Positions 18,519-29,116 of a stretch of DNA of 64,000 bases are shown here, in pieces; position 1 is the first letter of the stretch, and each line of letters begins with the position of its first letter. This DNA comes from CAZIKB01 sp964539665 (GTDB lineage Bacteria; Zhuqueibacterota; Zhuqueibacteria; Oceanimicrobiales; Oceanimicrobiaceae). The notes beneath the pieces were generated by a model. That model was not told the DNA's origin and did no database searches. It was given only the letters and a program-made list of their open reading frames with translations. Position numbers and translations under genes: made by a program. The stretch lies in NCBI GenBank assembly GCA_964539665.1, contig CAZIKB010000010.1:1-64000 (forward strand), given 5' to 3'.

Positions 18519-20243
18519 ATGTTACATTGGAGTAAAAATTCCAGCGCTCAAGACTTTAAACCGGTTACTGATATAAATGAGACAAAGTTAATTCAAAATA
18601 AATATAACTCCTTTATTATAGGTTTATTCACCCCATTAGTAATAAATTTTTCCTGTACTCCGCATTTCAACCAAGAATCAAAAAATTATGCTAATATAAA
18701 TTATTATTTTACTTGTCCCTCAAATGAAAAAAATCAACAAGCAGACTCAAATGGTGAAATTGTTGACGCCATAATCAATTCTGAAAAAGAATTTCCCTAT
18801 AAATTAATTTCCAAGTCTAAAAAAAAATATAATTTCAATATTGCAGTACTATATGATAGTTCCTATACACGCCATCGTAATTGGGAATCGCGTTTCACTA
18901 AAGCTATCGAGGCTTTGAATAAATCATATTCTAAATTTGATATTGTCTTCAACATCTCATCACTATCCCATTACGAGATTTTTGATTCCATTTACATCAA
19001 TTCAAAAACCTTTCATGATCTGGCTACGCTCAGAACGGCCAAACAGGGGAATAACGCGAATTTTGTTATTCTGTTTTCTGCTAAGAAATTTAGATATTTT
19101 TCAGGAAAGGCCCTGGTAAAAAAACGTGTGATGATTGTTTGTACAGCCGATAAAAAGTATGAGAAAAAAATTGTTGTTCATGAAATGGGACATTTATTTG
19201 GATTGCCCCACGCTGTTAATAAAAAGAGTAACAATTACATGAGAATGGTAACTACAGATTCCAAAGCGAAAAGTTTTATTCCAGAAAATGAAAGTATCAT
19301 TAATATATTTCGTGAAAGAAATACTCTGGAGGATACTCTGTCATTTGAAGTGATAAAAAAGAGACTTCCAATATTACTTTCAATATATAAAAGATATAAG
19401 ACGGATCACATAATTTTACAACAAATAGGAAAATCGTTTTTTGAAATTAGTAAACATGACAGCGCTTTGTTATATTTTTTAAAGGAAAAGGATTATCTGG
19501 ATAATCTGAATTATACCCGCAAGGACTCGATATTTGAATTCTATGAGGAATGTTACCGGAACATTGGACTTACCTACTTTAAACTCGATAGCCAGTCGTT
19601 GTCAGTAGATTTTTTTAAAGACAGGTTCCAAATTATGCCTGAAGATACAGCAGCTTACTTTTCCATAGGTAAAACATTCGGTGAGATTGCTGGTCTTGTT
19701 TTGCAAGAAAGAAGTGATGTGTCGCGCCACACCCGGTACTGGAAAGAATCACTGAATGCCTTAGAACTTGCGTATCAACAACGGTCCCTGAATCCTGAAT
19801 TGCATTTTTTGTATGGTTTGGCTTGTTACAATACTGGATATTTATCTAAGGCGATAAACGCATATAATAAATCGATTAGCCTAAAAAATGATTTTGTCGA
19901 ATCATATTACAATCTTGGTTTAACTTATTTTCAGAGTGATAGTATGTATGCAGCATTGCGGGTATTTAACGATGCGATTCGTATCAAATCGGATTATCTT
20001 GAGGCTTATTTTGGTTTAGGTAATGCTTATTATGAACTTGCTCTCTGGGAAGAAGCAAAAGCTGCATATAAGGAGGTCGTAAAAATTAAGCCTGATTTTG
20101 CCAAAGCCCATTTCAATCTTGGTTTGACTTATTTATATATTGGTGATGAAGAATCGGCTTTTAAGCAATGTGAAATCCTCAAAAAACTTGATCCGGATTT
20201 AGCTGAGAGATTTTGTAATAATTTAGATAAAAGTATAAAATAA
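18519..20243 (+). CDS. Metzincin-type zinc metalloprotease with TPR domain
   Basis: A 574-residue protein. A hydrophobic segment (about 31-45) ends in a cysteine (C46) that could be a poor lipobox or just a membrane anchor, preceded by an unusual 30-residue polar stretch. A protease domain (about 110-255) carries VVHEMGHLFGLPH, the HExxHxxGxxH zinc motif with first His at 221, and a likely Met-turn (NYMRM) shortly after. From about residue 300 the protein is TPR repeats. No strong ribosome site precedes ATG 18519. A gap of 218 bases separates it from the machine cluster; it may be the last member or a separate gene. A role in maturing or turning over the surface proteins is speculative. Confidence 0.7.
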   Translation: MLHWSKNSSAQDFKPVTDINETKLIQNKYNSFIIGLFTPLVINFSCTPHFNQESKNYANINYYFTCPSNEKNQQADSNGEIVDAIINSEKEFPYKLISKSKKKYNFNIAVLYDSSYTRHRNWESRFTKAIEALNKSYSKFDIVFNISSLSHYEIFDSIYINSKTFHDLATLRTAKQGNNANFVILFSAKKFRYFSGKALVKKRVMIVCTADKKYEKKIVVHEMGHLFGLPHAVNKKSNNYMRMVTTDSKAKSFIPENESIINIFRERNTLEDTLSFEVIKKRLPILLSIYKRYKTDHIILQQIGKSFFEISKHDSALLYFLKEKDYLDNLNYTRKDSIFEFYEECYRNIGLTYFKLDSQSLSVDFFKDRFQIMPEDTAAYFSIGKTFGEIAGLVLQERSDVSRHTRYWKESLNALELAYQQRSLNPELHFLYGLACYNTGYLSKAINAYNKSISLKNDFVESYYNLGLTYFQSDSMYAALRVFNDAIRIKSDYLEAYFGLGNAYYELALWEEAKAAYKEVVKIKPDFAKAHFNLGLTYLYIGDEESAFKQCEILKKLDPDLAERFCNNLDKSIK

Positions 20244-20379
20244 ACCTTATTTGATTGTTCAACAAACTGGACATTAAAATATAATTGCCATATTCATAAA
20301 TTATCCTCAACAATTTTTCACGAGTATTGAATTTGGTCTGTAAAAATATTTAGGGAAATAAAAATAAAGGAAAGTCATA

Positions 20380-21213
20380 TCACTTATTAGACTCCAGGAT
20401 ATTCAATATCGAGATATTCCAGCCAATAGGTCCAACGCCTTTAGCTAATTCTGGTTCAATTTTTGACAGGACATCTGTGTCGTATTTACCGTCTGGTTTT
20501 TGTACTAAAATGGCCGAATCGACCGCCTTCAGCATCGCGAGGTCATTCATGCTGTCACCAATGCCAATGACCTTGACGGTGTTTTTAAATTCATTTTTAA
20601 ATAATGAAATTAAATTTTTTACTGCCGCACCCTTATCATTATTTCCTGTTAGATGAAAAAATCTTCCGCCTTTAGTTAGATTTAGACCAATTTCTGAAAT
20701 TAGTTTTGAAAGTTGGTGCAATTTAATTTCATTGAATGGTTCATTTATTTCAAACGGTTCATTGTATTCTCTTTGCAAAGCTAAATTTGCTTCTGCAAGT
20801 GATAATCCAGAAATGCTGGCGAGTTCCTCTGGAGATAGGTCGCCAAAGCCTTGAATAGATAGTCCGGTTTTTAATTTAATCTCATTAAGAGCCTCTCGCA
20901 GAATTGGATAGGTCGTACCCAGTTCAACAACCAGATAGCTGTATTTTTGTTTATGAAACTCAAATTTGATAGAAAAATACCCTTCAGGAATATAAACCGC
21001 CCCGCCATTTTCTACGATATATGGATGATCATTTTGAAGTTGAAGTCTGATGCTTTGAATCTCAGCGCTGGTTTTTGAGGAAGTTAATATCAGGGGTATA
21101 TTTTGCCGTTTAAGTTCCTTGAGAGCAGTTAAAGCCTCTCTAAACTCGTAAGAATGGTGGTCTAATAGTGTGCCGTCAAGATCGCTGAAAATGATGAAGT
21201 TTGGCGATTTCAT
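20380..21213 (-). CDS. gpgP: Glucosyl-/mannosyl-3-phosphoglycerate phosphatase (HAD-IIB)
   Basis: A 277-residue cytoplasmic HAD hydrolase of the mannosyl-3-phosphoglycerate phosphatase family, which removes phosphate from a sugar-phosphoglycerate to release the compatible solute glucosylglycerate or mannosylglycerate. Motif I is DLDGTLLD near residue 11, motif II a 'LTSS' segment, and motif IV GIGDSMNDLAML; the cap domain lies between. Length matches characterised members (~275). Its ATG overlaps the stop of the upstream synthase by four bases, so the two are translationally coupled. Which sugar is used cannot be settled from this gene. Confidence 0.85.
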   Translation of the reverse strand: MKSPNFIIFSDLDGTLLDHHSYEFREALTALKELKRQNIPLILTSSKTSAEIQSIRLQLQNDHPYIVENGGAVYIPEGYFSIKFEFHKQKYSYLVVELGTTYPILREALNEIKLKTGLSIQGFGDLSPEELASISGLSLAEANLALQREYNEPFEINEPFNEIKLHQLSKLISEIGLNLTKGGRFFHLTGNNDKGAAVKNLISLFKNEFKNTVKVIGIGDSMNDLAMLKAVDSAILVQKPDGKYDTDVLSKIEPELAKGVGPIGWNISILNILESNK

Positions 21214-22418
21214 TGATTATCTAATTCAACAGCATCTTGCAATTGCTCAAGAAAATCTGGAATAGCGGAAGTAACTCGCGTCCAGGTTGGAATAAATGTG
21301 GCACTTAAAGGATTTTCTAAGAAAGTATCTGCAGCTAATTGAATTCCATTCGTGAATGACTCCACAGCCTGAGTTTCTGCATGCCTGTCAAATTCTAATC
21401 CGTTAATAGCCGCATCGTCCTCAAATCTGGTGATCATTTCTTGCGCGGTTCTCAGGTAAGTTACCTTCAAAGTTCTGAAAAATCCTTCTGAGAGAATGAT
21501 ACCCTCGGTTGCCAATTGCCTGAATATTGTTTTAGTGATATCGATACACATTTTCAAAAGACCTTTTTCGGGATCATCCGGAGAAAGAGGTTGGTGTTTA
21601 TGATCGTAAAATTCGCAGAGTTCTGTCTGGCAAATTCGATTTACTGAACAATTGCGGTATATTTCAGATAATATACCCACTTCCAATCCCCAATCACTGG
21701 GAATTCGTATGACTCGTGCGAGATCCTGTACAAGACAAAACTCTCCAGCCAGAGGGTAGCGAAAGCTATCCATATAGTTCAAATAAGGCTGACTACCGAT
21801 AATCTTGGTTAACGCTCTGATCAAAGGAGTTACGAGCAATCTTGTAACCCGGCCGTGCATTCTGTTCGCAACCCGGGCGTAATACCCTTTATTAAAGTCA
21901 TAGCTGAGATTGGGGCTGGTTACCGGGTAGCACAGTCGTGCCAGGAGTTCTCTATTGTAAGTGAATATATCGCAATCATGTAAAGCAATTACTTCACTGA
22001 ATCTATCGTTTAAAGCATAACCAAAAGCAAACCACACTGAACGACCTTTGCCGTCCGGGCCTGGAGGAAGCGCATTTTTTTCTAATAAATCAATGAGTGT
22101 TTGAATCCTGGGACCGGTTGCCCATAAAATGGTTTTCTTTTGAGGTAATACAGAAAAATAATCTCGGGCATGCTTAAATTGTTCTGCATTTGTACGGCCC
22201 ATTGTGATAATAATCTGATATAGATATTTAACATTTCTAAGCTCATTGATGATTAACTTTAATGCTTCACCATTTAATTCATCATAAAGTGCTGGTAATA
22301 TTAAAGTAACTGGACGGTGGTTACCAAATTTTTTTAATTCCCTTTCGGTTCTGTTAATGTCTAACGTGCCAAATCGATGAAAGGTTGATAGTGCACCCGT
22401 CTGATAAAAATCAGCCAT
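21210..22418 (-). CDS. gpgS: Glucosyl-3-phosphoglycerate synthase (GT81-type; mannosyl possible)
   Basis: A 402-residue nucleotide-sugar glycosyltransferase with a GT-A fold. It transfers glucose from an NDP-glucose (or mannose from GDP-mannose) to 3-phosphoglycerate, the first step to glucosylglycerate or mannosylglycerate, solutes used against salt, heat or nitrogen stress. Seen: 'TLILPALYDELNG' at the nucleotide-binding start, and the metal-binding acidic motif ALHDCDIFTY (D-x-D type). Length fits GpgS enzymes of the Persephonella type. The gene overlaps the phosphatase by four bases. It is preceded by a near-consensus promoter with a leader of about 120 bases. Confidence 0.75.
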   Translation of the reverse strand: MADFYQTGALSTFHRFGTLDINRTERELKKFGNHRPVTLILPALYDELNGEALKLIINELRNVKYLYQIIITMGRTNAEQFKHARDYFSVLPQKKTILWATGPRIQTLIDLLEKNALPPGPDGKGRSVWFAFGYALNDRFSEVIALHDCDIFTYNRELLARLCYPVTSPNLSYDFNKGYYARVANRMHGRVTRLLVTPLIRALTKIIGSQPYLNYMDSFRYPLAGEFCLVQDLARVIRIPSDWGLEVGILSEIYRNCSVNRICQTELCEFYDHKHQPLSPDDPEKGLLKMCIDITKTIFRQLATEGIILSEGFFRTLKVTYLRTAQEMITRFEDDAAINGLEFDRHAETQAVESFTNGIQLAADTFLENPLSATFIPTWTRVTSAIPDFLEQLQDAVELDNQ

Positions 22419-22544
22419 TACATTCTCCTTTCAAAATTTATAATTATTAATGGGGGTGACTTACGCCAACATCTTTAACAATTTCAGGTAGTGATTGGAA
22501 TTATTTTTGTCATGATGGAATTTTAAACATATAATACATATTAT

Positions 22545-22573
22545 ATCATAATAAATCTTGCAGAAAATGTCAA
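22545..22573 (-). promoter_or_regulatory. Near-consensus sigma-70 promoter of the solute operon
   Basis: On the minus strand TTGACA (22573-22568) and TATGAT (22550-22545) are spaced by exactly 17 bases. Transcription would start near 22538 and read into the synthase gene at 22418. The leader includes AT-rich sequence but I see no known riboswitch fold. Confidence 0.65.
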
Positions 22574-22602
22574 GTGTTAGAGGGAAATAATAACAATTTG
22601 TA

Positions 22603-24120
22603 TTATCGACGATTTGTCATTTGTATAATTTGCTGCTGTTCTAATTGTTGGCGTTCGAGTTTTTTAAATTCAATTTGTACTCCGTCCAAAGTATTTATAC
22701 TTTTTGCATAATATGGATCAATTGCAAGCGCTGACTTGAGCTTTTCTTCTGCTATATTGAGATACTTAGTTTTTTCATCAGGATTATGCGCGTCCCGCCC
22801 TAATTTGTAATAAAGAAAACCCACTGTATTGTGAATAGATGGGTCATTGAGTTCGAGTAAATTTGCCAGTTCTTCGGCCTGACTGTAATATCTAATTGCT
22901 TCATTGATTTTATAAAGATTATACTCATTGAGGAGTGCAAGGTTGAAGTAGGTTTTGTAAAGAGTTTCATCAGCTTGACGATTGTTAACTTCATAATCAT
23001 CTAAAATACTGAGATAAATGCGGTTTGCTTCCTCGAATTCATGTGATTTTCTTTTTTGTATCCCCTGTTTCAATATCGATTGAAGACTATTTAAATCAGC
23101 GGCAGGTTCTGATTCTTCAAGTTGCATTTGCGCGCTGTATCGCATGATGACATCATTGATCTGTTCGGTAACTGGTGAAAATTTTCCGCTTTTTTCCTTT
23201 GCCGCGTATAAGTTTTTTAGAATTTTCTCTTCATTCTCAGCCGGAACCTCGTTGGCTATTTCTGATAGTTCGAGTTGATGACGAAGTGTTGCCAGGAATT
23301 CTTCGTTTGGCGGATCAATATCTCTGAAGGCTTCTTCAAGCTCAGGCAAATTTTCTCTCGGCAGCCTGAATATCAGCGCAAATCCAAACGCGTACACCTG
23401 ATCTCTGAAATTGCGGCCAAGCTCAGGATCGTCTTCGAAATTCTGAACGTCCTTTATAAAACCTGTCAGAGTAACTTGTGCGTCATTTAATATTTGGTCT
23501 GCCGGGCGATTTAGCTCATTATCAACTTCAAATAAACTCTGCAGGTAAACGTCTCCAATAAGCTTTGACCTCGCCAGTAAGCTAAATCTATCTGGTCCGG
23601 GTGGAATGCTCTTTAAGAAGTCTTCTGCAATATCCAATATTCCTTCCTGAGCAGCCACAATTCCCAAGTGATACTGAATCTCTGTGGGTTCCAGGTTAAG
23701 TTGGCTCAGGTAATAGGTTCCATCGGATAAAGTTGCACGATTGTCTATAAGCGACCTCCGAATCAATTCCATCATATCAACAAAAGCTTTCGTAACCACA
23801 ACCTCTGCATTGTTTGCGTCAATTTCTTCAGCGCGATTGAGAAAATTCTGAGCTTTCCCATAATCGCCATTTTCAACTAAACTTTTTGCCAAAGAAGTAT
23901 AAAATTCGATTGTACGCCTGTTGCTTTGATTTTCAAGAAATATTAATCCTAATTCGTAGGCGGTTCCCATTAATCCAATGATTGCAACAACAATTGAGAC
24001 GGTAATACTGATCCGCTTCCAAATCGAACTCTTTGGCTTCTTTTCCGAACTTTCGCCTTCGGTTAGTTTGTCCAGTTTCTTGTTGATTTGTTCAAAATTT
24101 CGTCGTAATTCGTTATCCAT
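22603..24120 (-). CDS. Membrane-anchored TPR protein
   Basis: A 505-residue protein of unknown function. The N-terminus is charged and probably a short coiled coil (about 1-30), followed by one transmembrane helix (about 33-56, ISITVSIVVAIIGLMGTAYEL). The rest is helical with TPR-like repeats: one set near 70-150 ('AKSLVENGDYGKAQNFLNRA') and another at about 345-490. A good ribosome site (GGGAGG) precedes the ATG. It has its own gap on both sides and is not clearly in an operon. The architecture suggests a scaffold at the inner membrane facing either side; no partner is evident. Confidence 0.65.
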   Translation of the reverse strand: MDNELRRNFEQINKKLDKLTEGESSEKKPKSSIWKRISITVSIVVAIIGLMGTAYELGLIFLENQSNRRTIEFYTSLAKSLVENGDYGKAQNFLNRAEEIDANNAEVVVTKAFVDMMELIRRSLIDNRATLSDGTYYLSQLNLEPTEIQYHLGIVAAQEGILDIAEDFLKSIPPGPDRFSLLARSKLIGDVYLQSLFEVDNELNRPADQILNDAQVTLTGFIKDVQNFEDDPELGRNFRDQVYAFGFALIFRLPRENLPELEEAFRDIDPPNEEFLATLRHQLELSEIANEVPAENEEKILKNLYAAKEKSGKFSPVTEQINDVIMRYSAQMQLEESEPAADLNSLQSILKQGIQKRKSHEFEEANRIYLSILDDYEVNNRQADETLYKTYFNLALLNEYNLYKINEAIRYYSQAEELANLLELNDPSIHNTVGFLYYKLGRDAHNPDEKTKYLNIAEEKLKSALAIDPYYAKSINTLDGVQIEFKKLERQQLEQQQIIQMTNRR

Positions 24121-24233
24121 AACTCAGACCTCCCTACGTTTGGTCATTTATTACTTAAATTTTTGAATTATTCAGCATTCATTCAAATATTTGATGTTGA
24201 TATTCATTTGCGGCTTTTTCGTGTCTGGGGTAT

Positions 24234-26084
24234 TTATTTTCCGCCAGTCTTTTTACTTAGCTGAGCTTTTTCCGGAAGATCGTAAAATAAACGAACCCGA
24301 TACTTTTCTTCCCCTTTACTATCTACATATTGTAATGCCCGCCATAGCGCTTTGCGGGTGGATTTTAGAACAGCTATATCTGAAAAGAAAATATTATCTT
24401 CACCAATGGCCTTGACCAATCCTGATCGACGAAATATTCTCTCAACGTCGCCGCTAACTCCTGAAATGATAAGAAGTTTGTCTTGTTTTTTCATGTATTC
24501 AATTATTTGCATTAAAGTCATGATTGAAGTCGCATCCAGACAGCACGCGCTTTTCATTCTTAAAATGAGCACTTTCAACCCCTTTCGACTGATAATTTTT
24601 CCTATTTCATTGGATAAGAAATCCGCGGCGCCAAAGAAAATATCTCCTTCGATATGTACAATGGAAATTTCAGGTATATTACGTTTATCCGATGGTTTCA
24701 TCTCCTGAAAACCATTGGCTTCGTCATAATCCAATTCAATCAAACGTGGGTGTTGAGCTTTCTTTAAAAACAGAATGATTGAAAGTCCCACCCCGATATA
24801 AATTGCCGTATCCAGATGAAATACTAAGGTCGCTCCAAAGGTTGACAGCAGCACTATTGCATCTGATTTTGTAGATTTAAAAGAGACAATAACCTGTTTC
24901 CATGAAATCATCTTTGTTGCAATAATCATAATAACGCCGGCTAATGCTGCTAGTGGAATATATTTAATTATCGGGCCAAAGAGAACCACGGATATGAGCA
25001 AAATGAGACCTGAAAAAACGCTGGCAAAGCGAGTTTGAGCGCCTGCACGATAATTCAGGATGCTTCTGGTGAATGAACCCGAAATTGGCATCCCGCTGAA
25101 AAAGGCAACGCCCATTTTCGCCAAACCTTGTCCGATGAGTTCCTGATTAGGTTGAATTTTGTCACCTGTCAAAGCTGCGATAGACTTCGCGCTTGCTATG
25201 GCTTCGGAAGTAGAAATCAAAGTTAACGCTAAAGCGCTGGTAGCCAGAAGTTGGATGGTATTTAAGTCAAAATCAGGTAAACTTAAAGGAGGAAGATTAC
25301 CTGGTATGTTACCTATAATGGCAACTCCATTATCAGCTAAACCTGAGAAGGCTACCACAGTACCTGCGATCAATAAAGCAAGTAATGAAGATGGAACATA
25401 AGCAACTCCGTGAGGCGATTTTGGGCTAAGTCGATTTAAGATTAATATAAACAACATTGTACTCAGCCCAATGATTAGCGCGGTGACATCAATTTTGTTC
25501 AATTCCTGGTAAATAGTAATTAGCCAATCGAGAATCGAAGTTGATGTAATCTTGGGCAATCCCAGCAGGACTGGAAGTTGGTTAATCATGATTAAGACAC
25601 TGGCGCCACCTGTAAAACCGACTAATACTGATCGTGAAATAAATTGTGTAATGATCCCGAATTTAAAAATGCCTGCGCTAAATTGAAATAATCCCGCCAG
25701 GAATGAAAGGAGAAATACTATGGCCATGTAATTTTCGTTATGCAAAAATGGCATCATAGCCGCGGCAATCACAATCGAACTGGCATTAACAGGGCCGGTA
25801 TGTAAATGCCGTGATGAACCAAATAATGAACCAATTATACAACCGACGATGAGAGCATATATCCCGTGTTTGGGTTCCACGCCAGCTATCATAGCATAAG
25901 CCATCGACTGGGGCAGTGCAACTAATGCAACAGTTAGACCAGCCAGCACATCTGGACGAAATGATTTTTTATTGTACTTCTGAATTCTATGCAGGGTGGG
26001 AAACCAACTTTTAAATTGGCCAGCCAACTGTGAGAAAAGAGGGTGGGGATATTTCCCGGGCTTTTTTGATATGGTAGTTGCCAC
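24234..26084 (-). CDS. SulP-family anion transporter with STAS domain
   Basis: A 616-residue inner-membrane transporter of the SLC26/SulP family, which carries sulfate, bicarbonate or dicarboxylates. The hallmark near the start of the membrane domain is present (PDVLAGLTVALVALPQSMAYA, in two parts PDVLAGLTVALVALP and QSMAYAMIAG), followed by about a dozen hydrophobic helices to residue ~430. The cytoplasmic STAS domain (about 460-580) contains VHIEGDIFFGAADFL and the CLDATSIMTL loop where anti-sigma antagonists carry the phosphorylatable Ser. The start is GTG at 26084. The substrate cannot be assigned. It is divergent from the nqr operon, and if it carried bicarbonate or sulfate with Na+ it would fit Na+ energetics, but that is inference. 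Confidence 0.85.
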   Translation of the reverse strand: MATTISKKPGKYPHPLFSQLAGQFKSWFPTLHRIQKYNKKSFRPDVLAGLTVALVALPQSMAYAMIAGVEPKHGIYALIVGCIIGSLFGSSRHLHTGPVNASSIVIAAAMMPFLHNENYMAIVFLLSFLAGLFQFSAGIFKFGIITQFISRSVLVGFTGGASVLIMINQLPVLLGLPKITSTSILDWLITIYQELNKIDVTALIIGLSTMLFILILNRLSPKSPHGVAYVPSSLLALLIAGTVVAFSGLADNGVAIIGNIPGNLPPLSLPDFDLNTIQLLATSALALTLISTSEAIASAKSIAALTGDKIQPNQELIGQGLAKMGVAFFSGMPISGSFTRSILNYRAGAQTRFASVFSGLILLISVVLFGPIIKYIPLAALAGVIMIIATKMISWKQVIVSFKSTKSDAIVLLSTFGATLVFHLDTAIYIGVGLSIILFLKKAQHPRLIELDYDEANGFQEMKPSDKRNIPEISIVHIEGDIFFGAADFLSNEIGKIISRKGLKVLILRMKSACCLDATSIMTLMQIIEYMKKQDKLLIISGVSGDVERIFRRSGLVKAIGEDNIFFSDIAVLKSTRKALWRALQYVDSKGEEKYRVRLFYDLPEKAQLSKKTGGK

Positions 26085-26567
26085 TTCCGTATTAGAACAC
26101 CATTGTGCCTGTAATTAATTCCCTGATTATTAATATTAACCTGAAAAAGATACAATCTTCATTTAGAATAAGCAAGCAATTTTCTTGGGAAATTGAGTAT
26201 TAAATAAAACAAATTATTTGTATTTTTATAATTTGAATAATACCTGAACTGCACATTACCAGCTATACTTCGTACGGCACAAACTTCGTTAATTGATTTT
26301 CCAAGAAATAGGAATGCAGGCAACTAAAATTCTTAATTTTAAGAATATTTGTGATAAAGTTTTAGAATGAAATAATCTTAAAAATAAATCATTAATAAAA
26401 ACATTAAGTTATAGCGAATGAAAACAGTAAACTTAATATTGTTTTTTGGCACTAAAATTGCCAACGAGTTTAATGATTTTAAGTGGGGTGGTGCGAGTTG
26501 TAAGACGGGGAGAATCCAGGGCTTTATCACTAAAATTATCCAACAATCTATTATTATTGAGGAAGAA
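26085..26567. promoter_or_regulatory. Divergent spacer between sulP and nqrA with a palindrome
   Basis: This 483-base AT-rich gap holds no gene I can support. It contains ATTCTTAATTTTAAGAAT (26329-26346), a perfect 8-bp inverted repeat around two bases that could be an operator. No box pair with a good -35 was found. GAGG (26559-26562) is the ribosome site for nqrA. Confidence 0.35.
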
Positions 26568-27917
26568 ATGGGCTTAACCAGAATAAAGAAAGGCTTAAAT
26601 CTACCAATCAACAGCGAACTGGAACAGACTGTCAACCAGGGAAAGCCTCCAAAATATGTCGCACTTCTCGGAGGTGACTATGTCGGCATGAAACCGACCA
26701 TGGCTGTGGCGATCGGTGATTCTGTGAAATTGGGGCAACTTCTATTTACGGATAAAAAAATGCCCTCAGTGCGATTTACATCTCCTGGCGCTGGTAAAGT
26801 TAGCGCAATAAATCGTGGCGCTAAGCGGGTGTTTTTGTCAATTGTCATTGAGCTTGAAGGCACTAATGAGATCACCTTCAAAGCCTATCCAGAGAAGCAA
26901 TTACCAACACTCGACAGGAAAACGGTAGTTGAGCAGCTAATTGAGTCGGGTTTGTGGACTTCTTTGCGAGCCCGTCCATTCAGTAAAGTGGCCGATCCTG
27001 ATTCTGCACCACATTCTATTTTTGTTACAGCAATGGACAGCAATCCTAACGCACCGTTGGTGGAAAAAATAATCGAGGGCAATGAGACTCACTTTTCGAA
27101 TGGGCTGCAGGTCATTTCAAGACTAACTGAAGGGAAAGTTTATTTATGCAAAGATCCAGGTGCGAATATTCCCAGGGCTAAAATCAATTCTTTATCAGTT
27201 GAAGAATTTGCCGGGCCCCATCCGGCTGGAAATGTTGGGACGCATATTCATTTCCTTGACCCGGTTCACAGCAATAAAACCGTCTGGTATATTAACGCTC
27301 AGGACGTCATTGCTGTCGGACTTCTTTTTACCACAGGTAAATTGCATGTTGACCGGATTATTTCTCTTGCTGGGCATGCCGTAAAAAAGCCGCGGTTGCT
27401 GAAAACAAGAATCGGAGCGTCAGTAGAAGAGGTGACAGCTGCGGAATTAAAAGACGGGGAAAATCGAATTATTTCTGGTTCAATATTTTCCGGACACACA
27501 GCAAATGAAGCGACGGCATTTTTAGGAAGATACCACCAGCAGGTTTTTGTTATTCCCGAAGGCAGGGAAAGAGAATTTTTAGGTTGGTTAACTCCTGGAT
27601 TAAATCTATTCTCTGTTAAAAATATTGTGTTATCGAAATTATTCCCCAATAAAAAAATTGATTTCAATACCTCTACAAATGGTGGAACCAGAGCCATAAT
27701 TCCGATTGGCAGTTATGAAAAAGTTATGCCGCTTGATATTCTGCCAACATTTTTGTTAAGGGCTTTAGCCGTTGATGACGTTGAAGATGCTGAAAATTTT
27801 GGCTGTCTGGAACTTGACGAAGAAGATTTGGCTTTATGCACCTTCGTGTGTCCATCCAAAATCGATCACGGAACAGTTCTTAGAAGGAATTTAACATTAA
27901 TAGAAAAGGAAGGATAG
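26568..27917 (+). CDS. nqrA: Na+-translocating NADH:quinone reductase subunit A
   Basis: Peripheral cytoplasmic subunit of the Na+-pumping NADH:ubiquinone oxidoreductase, involved in quinone interaction. It begins with the family's '[10 protein letters not shown]'-like segment ([15 protein letters not shown]) and contains the sandwich-hybrid region ('[19 protein letters not shown]'). The C-terminal region contains [19 protein letters not shown], as in NqrA and RnfC. ATG at 26568 (449 residues) is preferred over an upstream in-frame start at 26418 because it matches the family N-terminus and GAGG lies five bases before it. The stop overlaps the nqrB GTG. Confidence 0.93.
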   Translation: MGLTRIKKGLNLPINSELEQTVNQGKPPKYVALLGGDYVGMKPTMAVAIGDSVKLGQLLFTDKKMPSVRFTSPGAGKVSAINRGAKRVFLSIVIELEGTNEITFKAYPEKQLPTLDRKTVVEQLIESGLWTSLRARPFSKVADPDSAPHSIFVTAMDSNPNAPLVEKIIEGNETHFSNGLQVISRLTEGKVYLCKDPGANIPRAKINSLSVEEFAGPHPAGNVGTHIHFLDPVHSNKTVWYINAQDVIAVGLLFTTGKLHVDRIISLAGHAVKKPRLLKTRIGASVEEVTAAELKDGENRIISGSIFSGHTANEATAFLGRYHQQVFVIPEGREREFLGWLTPGLNLFSVKNIVLSKLFPNKKIDFNTSTNGGTRAIIPIGSYEKVMPLDILPTFLLRALAVDDVEDAENFGCLELDEEDLALCTFVCPSKIDHGTVLRRNLTLIEKEG

Positions 27918-29116
27918 TGAAACTATTAAGAAAATTTCTTGACCAGCAAGAAAAACATTTCGCAGAGGGTAAATTAAAAAAATTATACCCGCTTTATGAA
28001 GCCGTTGACACCTTGATTTTCACATCGGGGGAAGTGACTAAAACGGGTTCGCATGCTCGCGATGCCATGAATTTAAAGCGCATGATGATGATGGTAGTGT
28101 ATGCACTGGTACCTGCAGTCATAATGGCGCTTTACAATACTGGCTTGCAAGCAAATCTCGCTTACGCGAAACTCGGAATAACATCAGTGGAAGGATGGCG
28201 TGGTAGTGTTTTATCATTGCTTGGGATCGGTTTAAATCCTGAGAGCATTTTGGAAAATATGATTCAAGGAGCGCTCTACTTCTTTCCGGTATATATTCTG
28301 ACCATGGCAGTAGGCGGTTTTTGGGAGGTAGTGTTCGCTTCTGTGCGAAAACATGAAATTAATGAAGGCTTCTTTGTCACAGGCCTGTTGTTTCCATTAA
28401 TTTTACCTCCAGATATTCCCTGGTGGCAGGTTGCGCTTGGAATTTCGTTTGGTGTGGTCATTGGCAAGGAAATCTTTGGCGGGGTTGGCATGAATATTTT
28501 GAATCCAGCGTTGACTGCCCGGGCATTCCTCTTTTTTGCCTACCCGGCACAAATTTCGGGAGACGCTGTCTGGGTTGCCGTGGATGGATTTAGCAAGGCA
28601 ACTCCGCTCGCGGAAGTAGCAGATCAGGCATTAAATTTATCTGCAACCTGGGCGGACGCCTTCTTCGGTTTTATACCCGGTTCCATGGGAGAAACTTCCG
28701 CACTGGCCTGTTTAATTGGCGCCGTAATTTTAATTGGCTCCGGCATCGGGTCCTGGAGGATTATGCTGAGTATTGTAGTTGGCATGTTTGGGCTTTCATT
28801 TCTGCTAAACTTAATTGGAAGCTCCACGAATCCAATGTTTGAAATGACCCCCATGTGGCATTTAGTTGTAGGCGGATTTGCTTTTGGAACAGTTTTTATG
28901 GCAACCGATCCAGTCTCTGCCGCGATGACCGAAAAGGGTAAATATTATTACGGACTACTAATCGGAATTTTGGTTGTCCTTATCAGAGTAGTTAACCCGG
29001 CTTTTCCTGAAGGTATGATGCTTGCAATCCTGTTCGGAAATGTATTCGCTCCGATGATAGACAAAATTTTCATCAATAGAAATATTAAAAGGAGGCAATT
29101 AAGAAATGTCGGATGA
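27917..29116 (+). CDS. nqrB: Na+-NQR subunit B
   Basis: Integral membrane subunit (399 residues, about ten helices) carrying a covalent FMN and riboflavin and forming part of the Na+ path. The flavinylation segment is SKATPLA; in characterised NqrB the Thr of the S-x-A-T motif bears FMN through a phosphodiester bond put on by ApbE, which is encoded downstream. The '[24 protein letters not shown]' region is typical of the NqrB/RnfD family (seen here from [17 protein letters not shown]). The GTG start overlaps the nqrA stop by one base. Confidence 0.93.
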   Translation: MKLLRKFLDQQEKHFAEGKLKKLYPLYEAVDTLIFTSGEVTKTGSHARDAMNLKRMMMMVVYALVPAVIMALYNTGLQANLAYAKLGITSVEGWRGSVLSLLGIGLNPESILENMIQGALYFFPVYILTMAVGGFWEVVFASVRKHEINEGFFVTGLLFPLILPPDIPWWQVALGISFGVVIGKEIFGGVGMNILNPALTARAFLFFAYPAQISGDAVWVAVDGFSKATPLAEVADQALNLSATWADAFFGFIPGSMGETSALACLIGAVILIGSGIGSWRIMLSIVVGMFGLSFLLNLIGSSTNPMFEMTPMWHLVVGGFAFGTVFMATDPVSAAMTEKGKYYYGLLIGILVVLIRVVNPAFPEGMMLAILFGNVFAPMIDKIFINRNIKRRQLRNVG

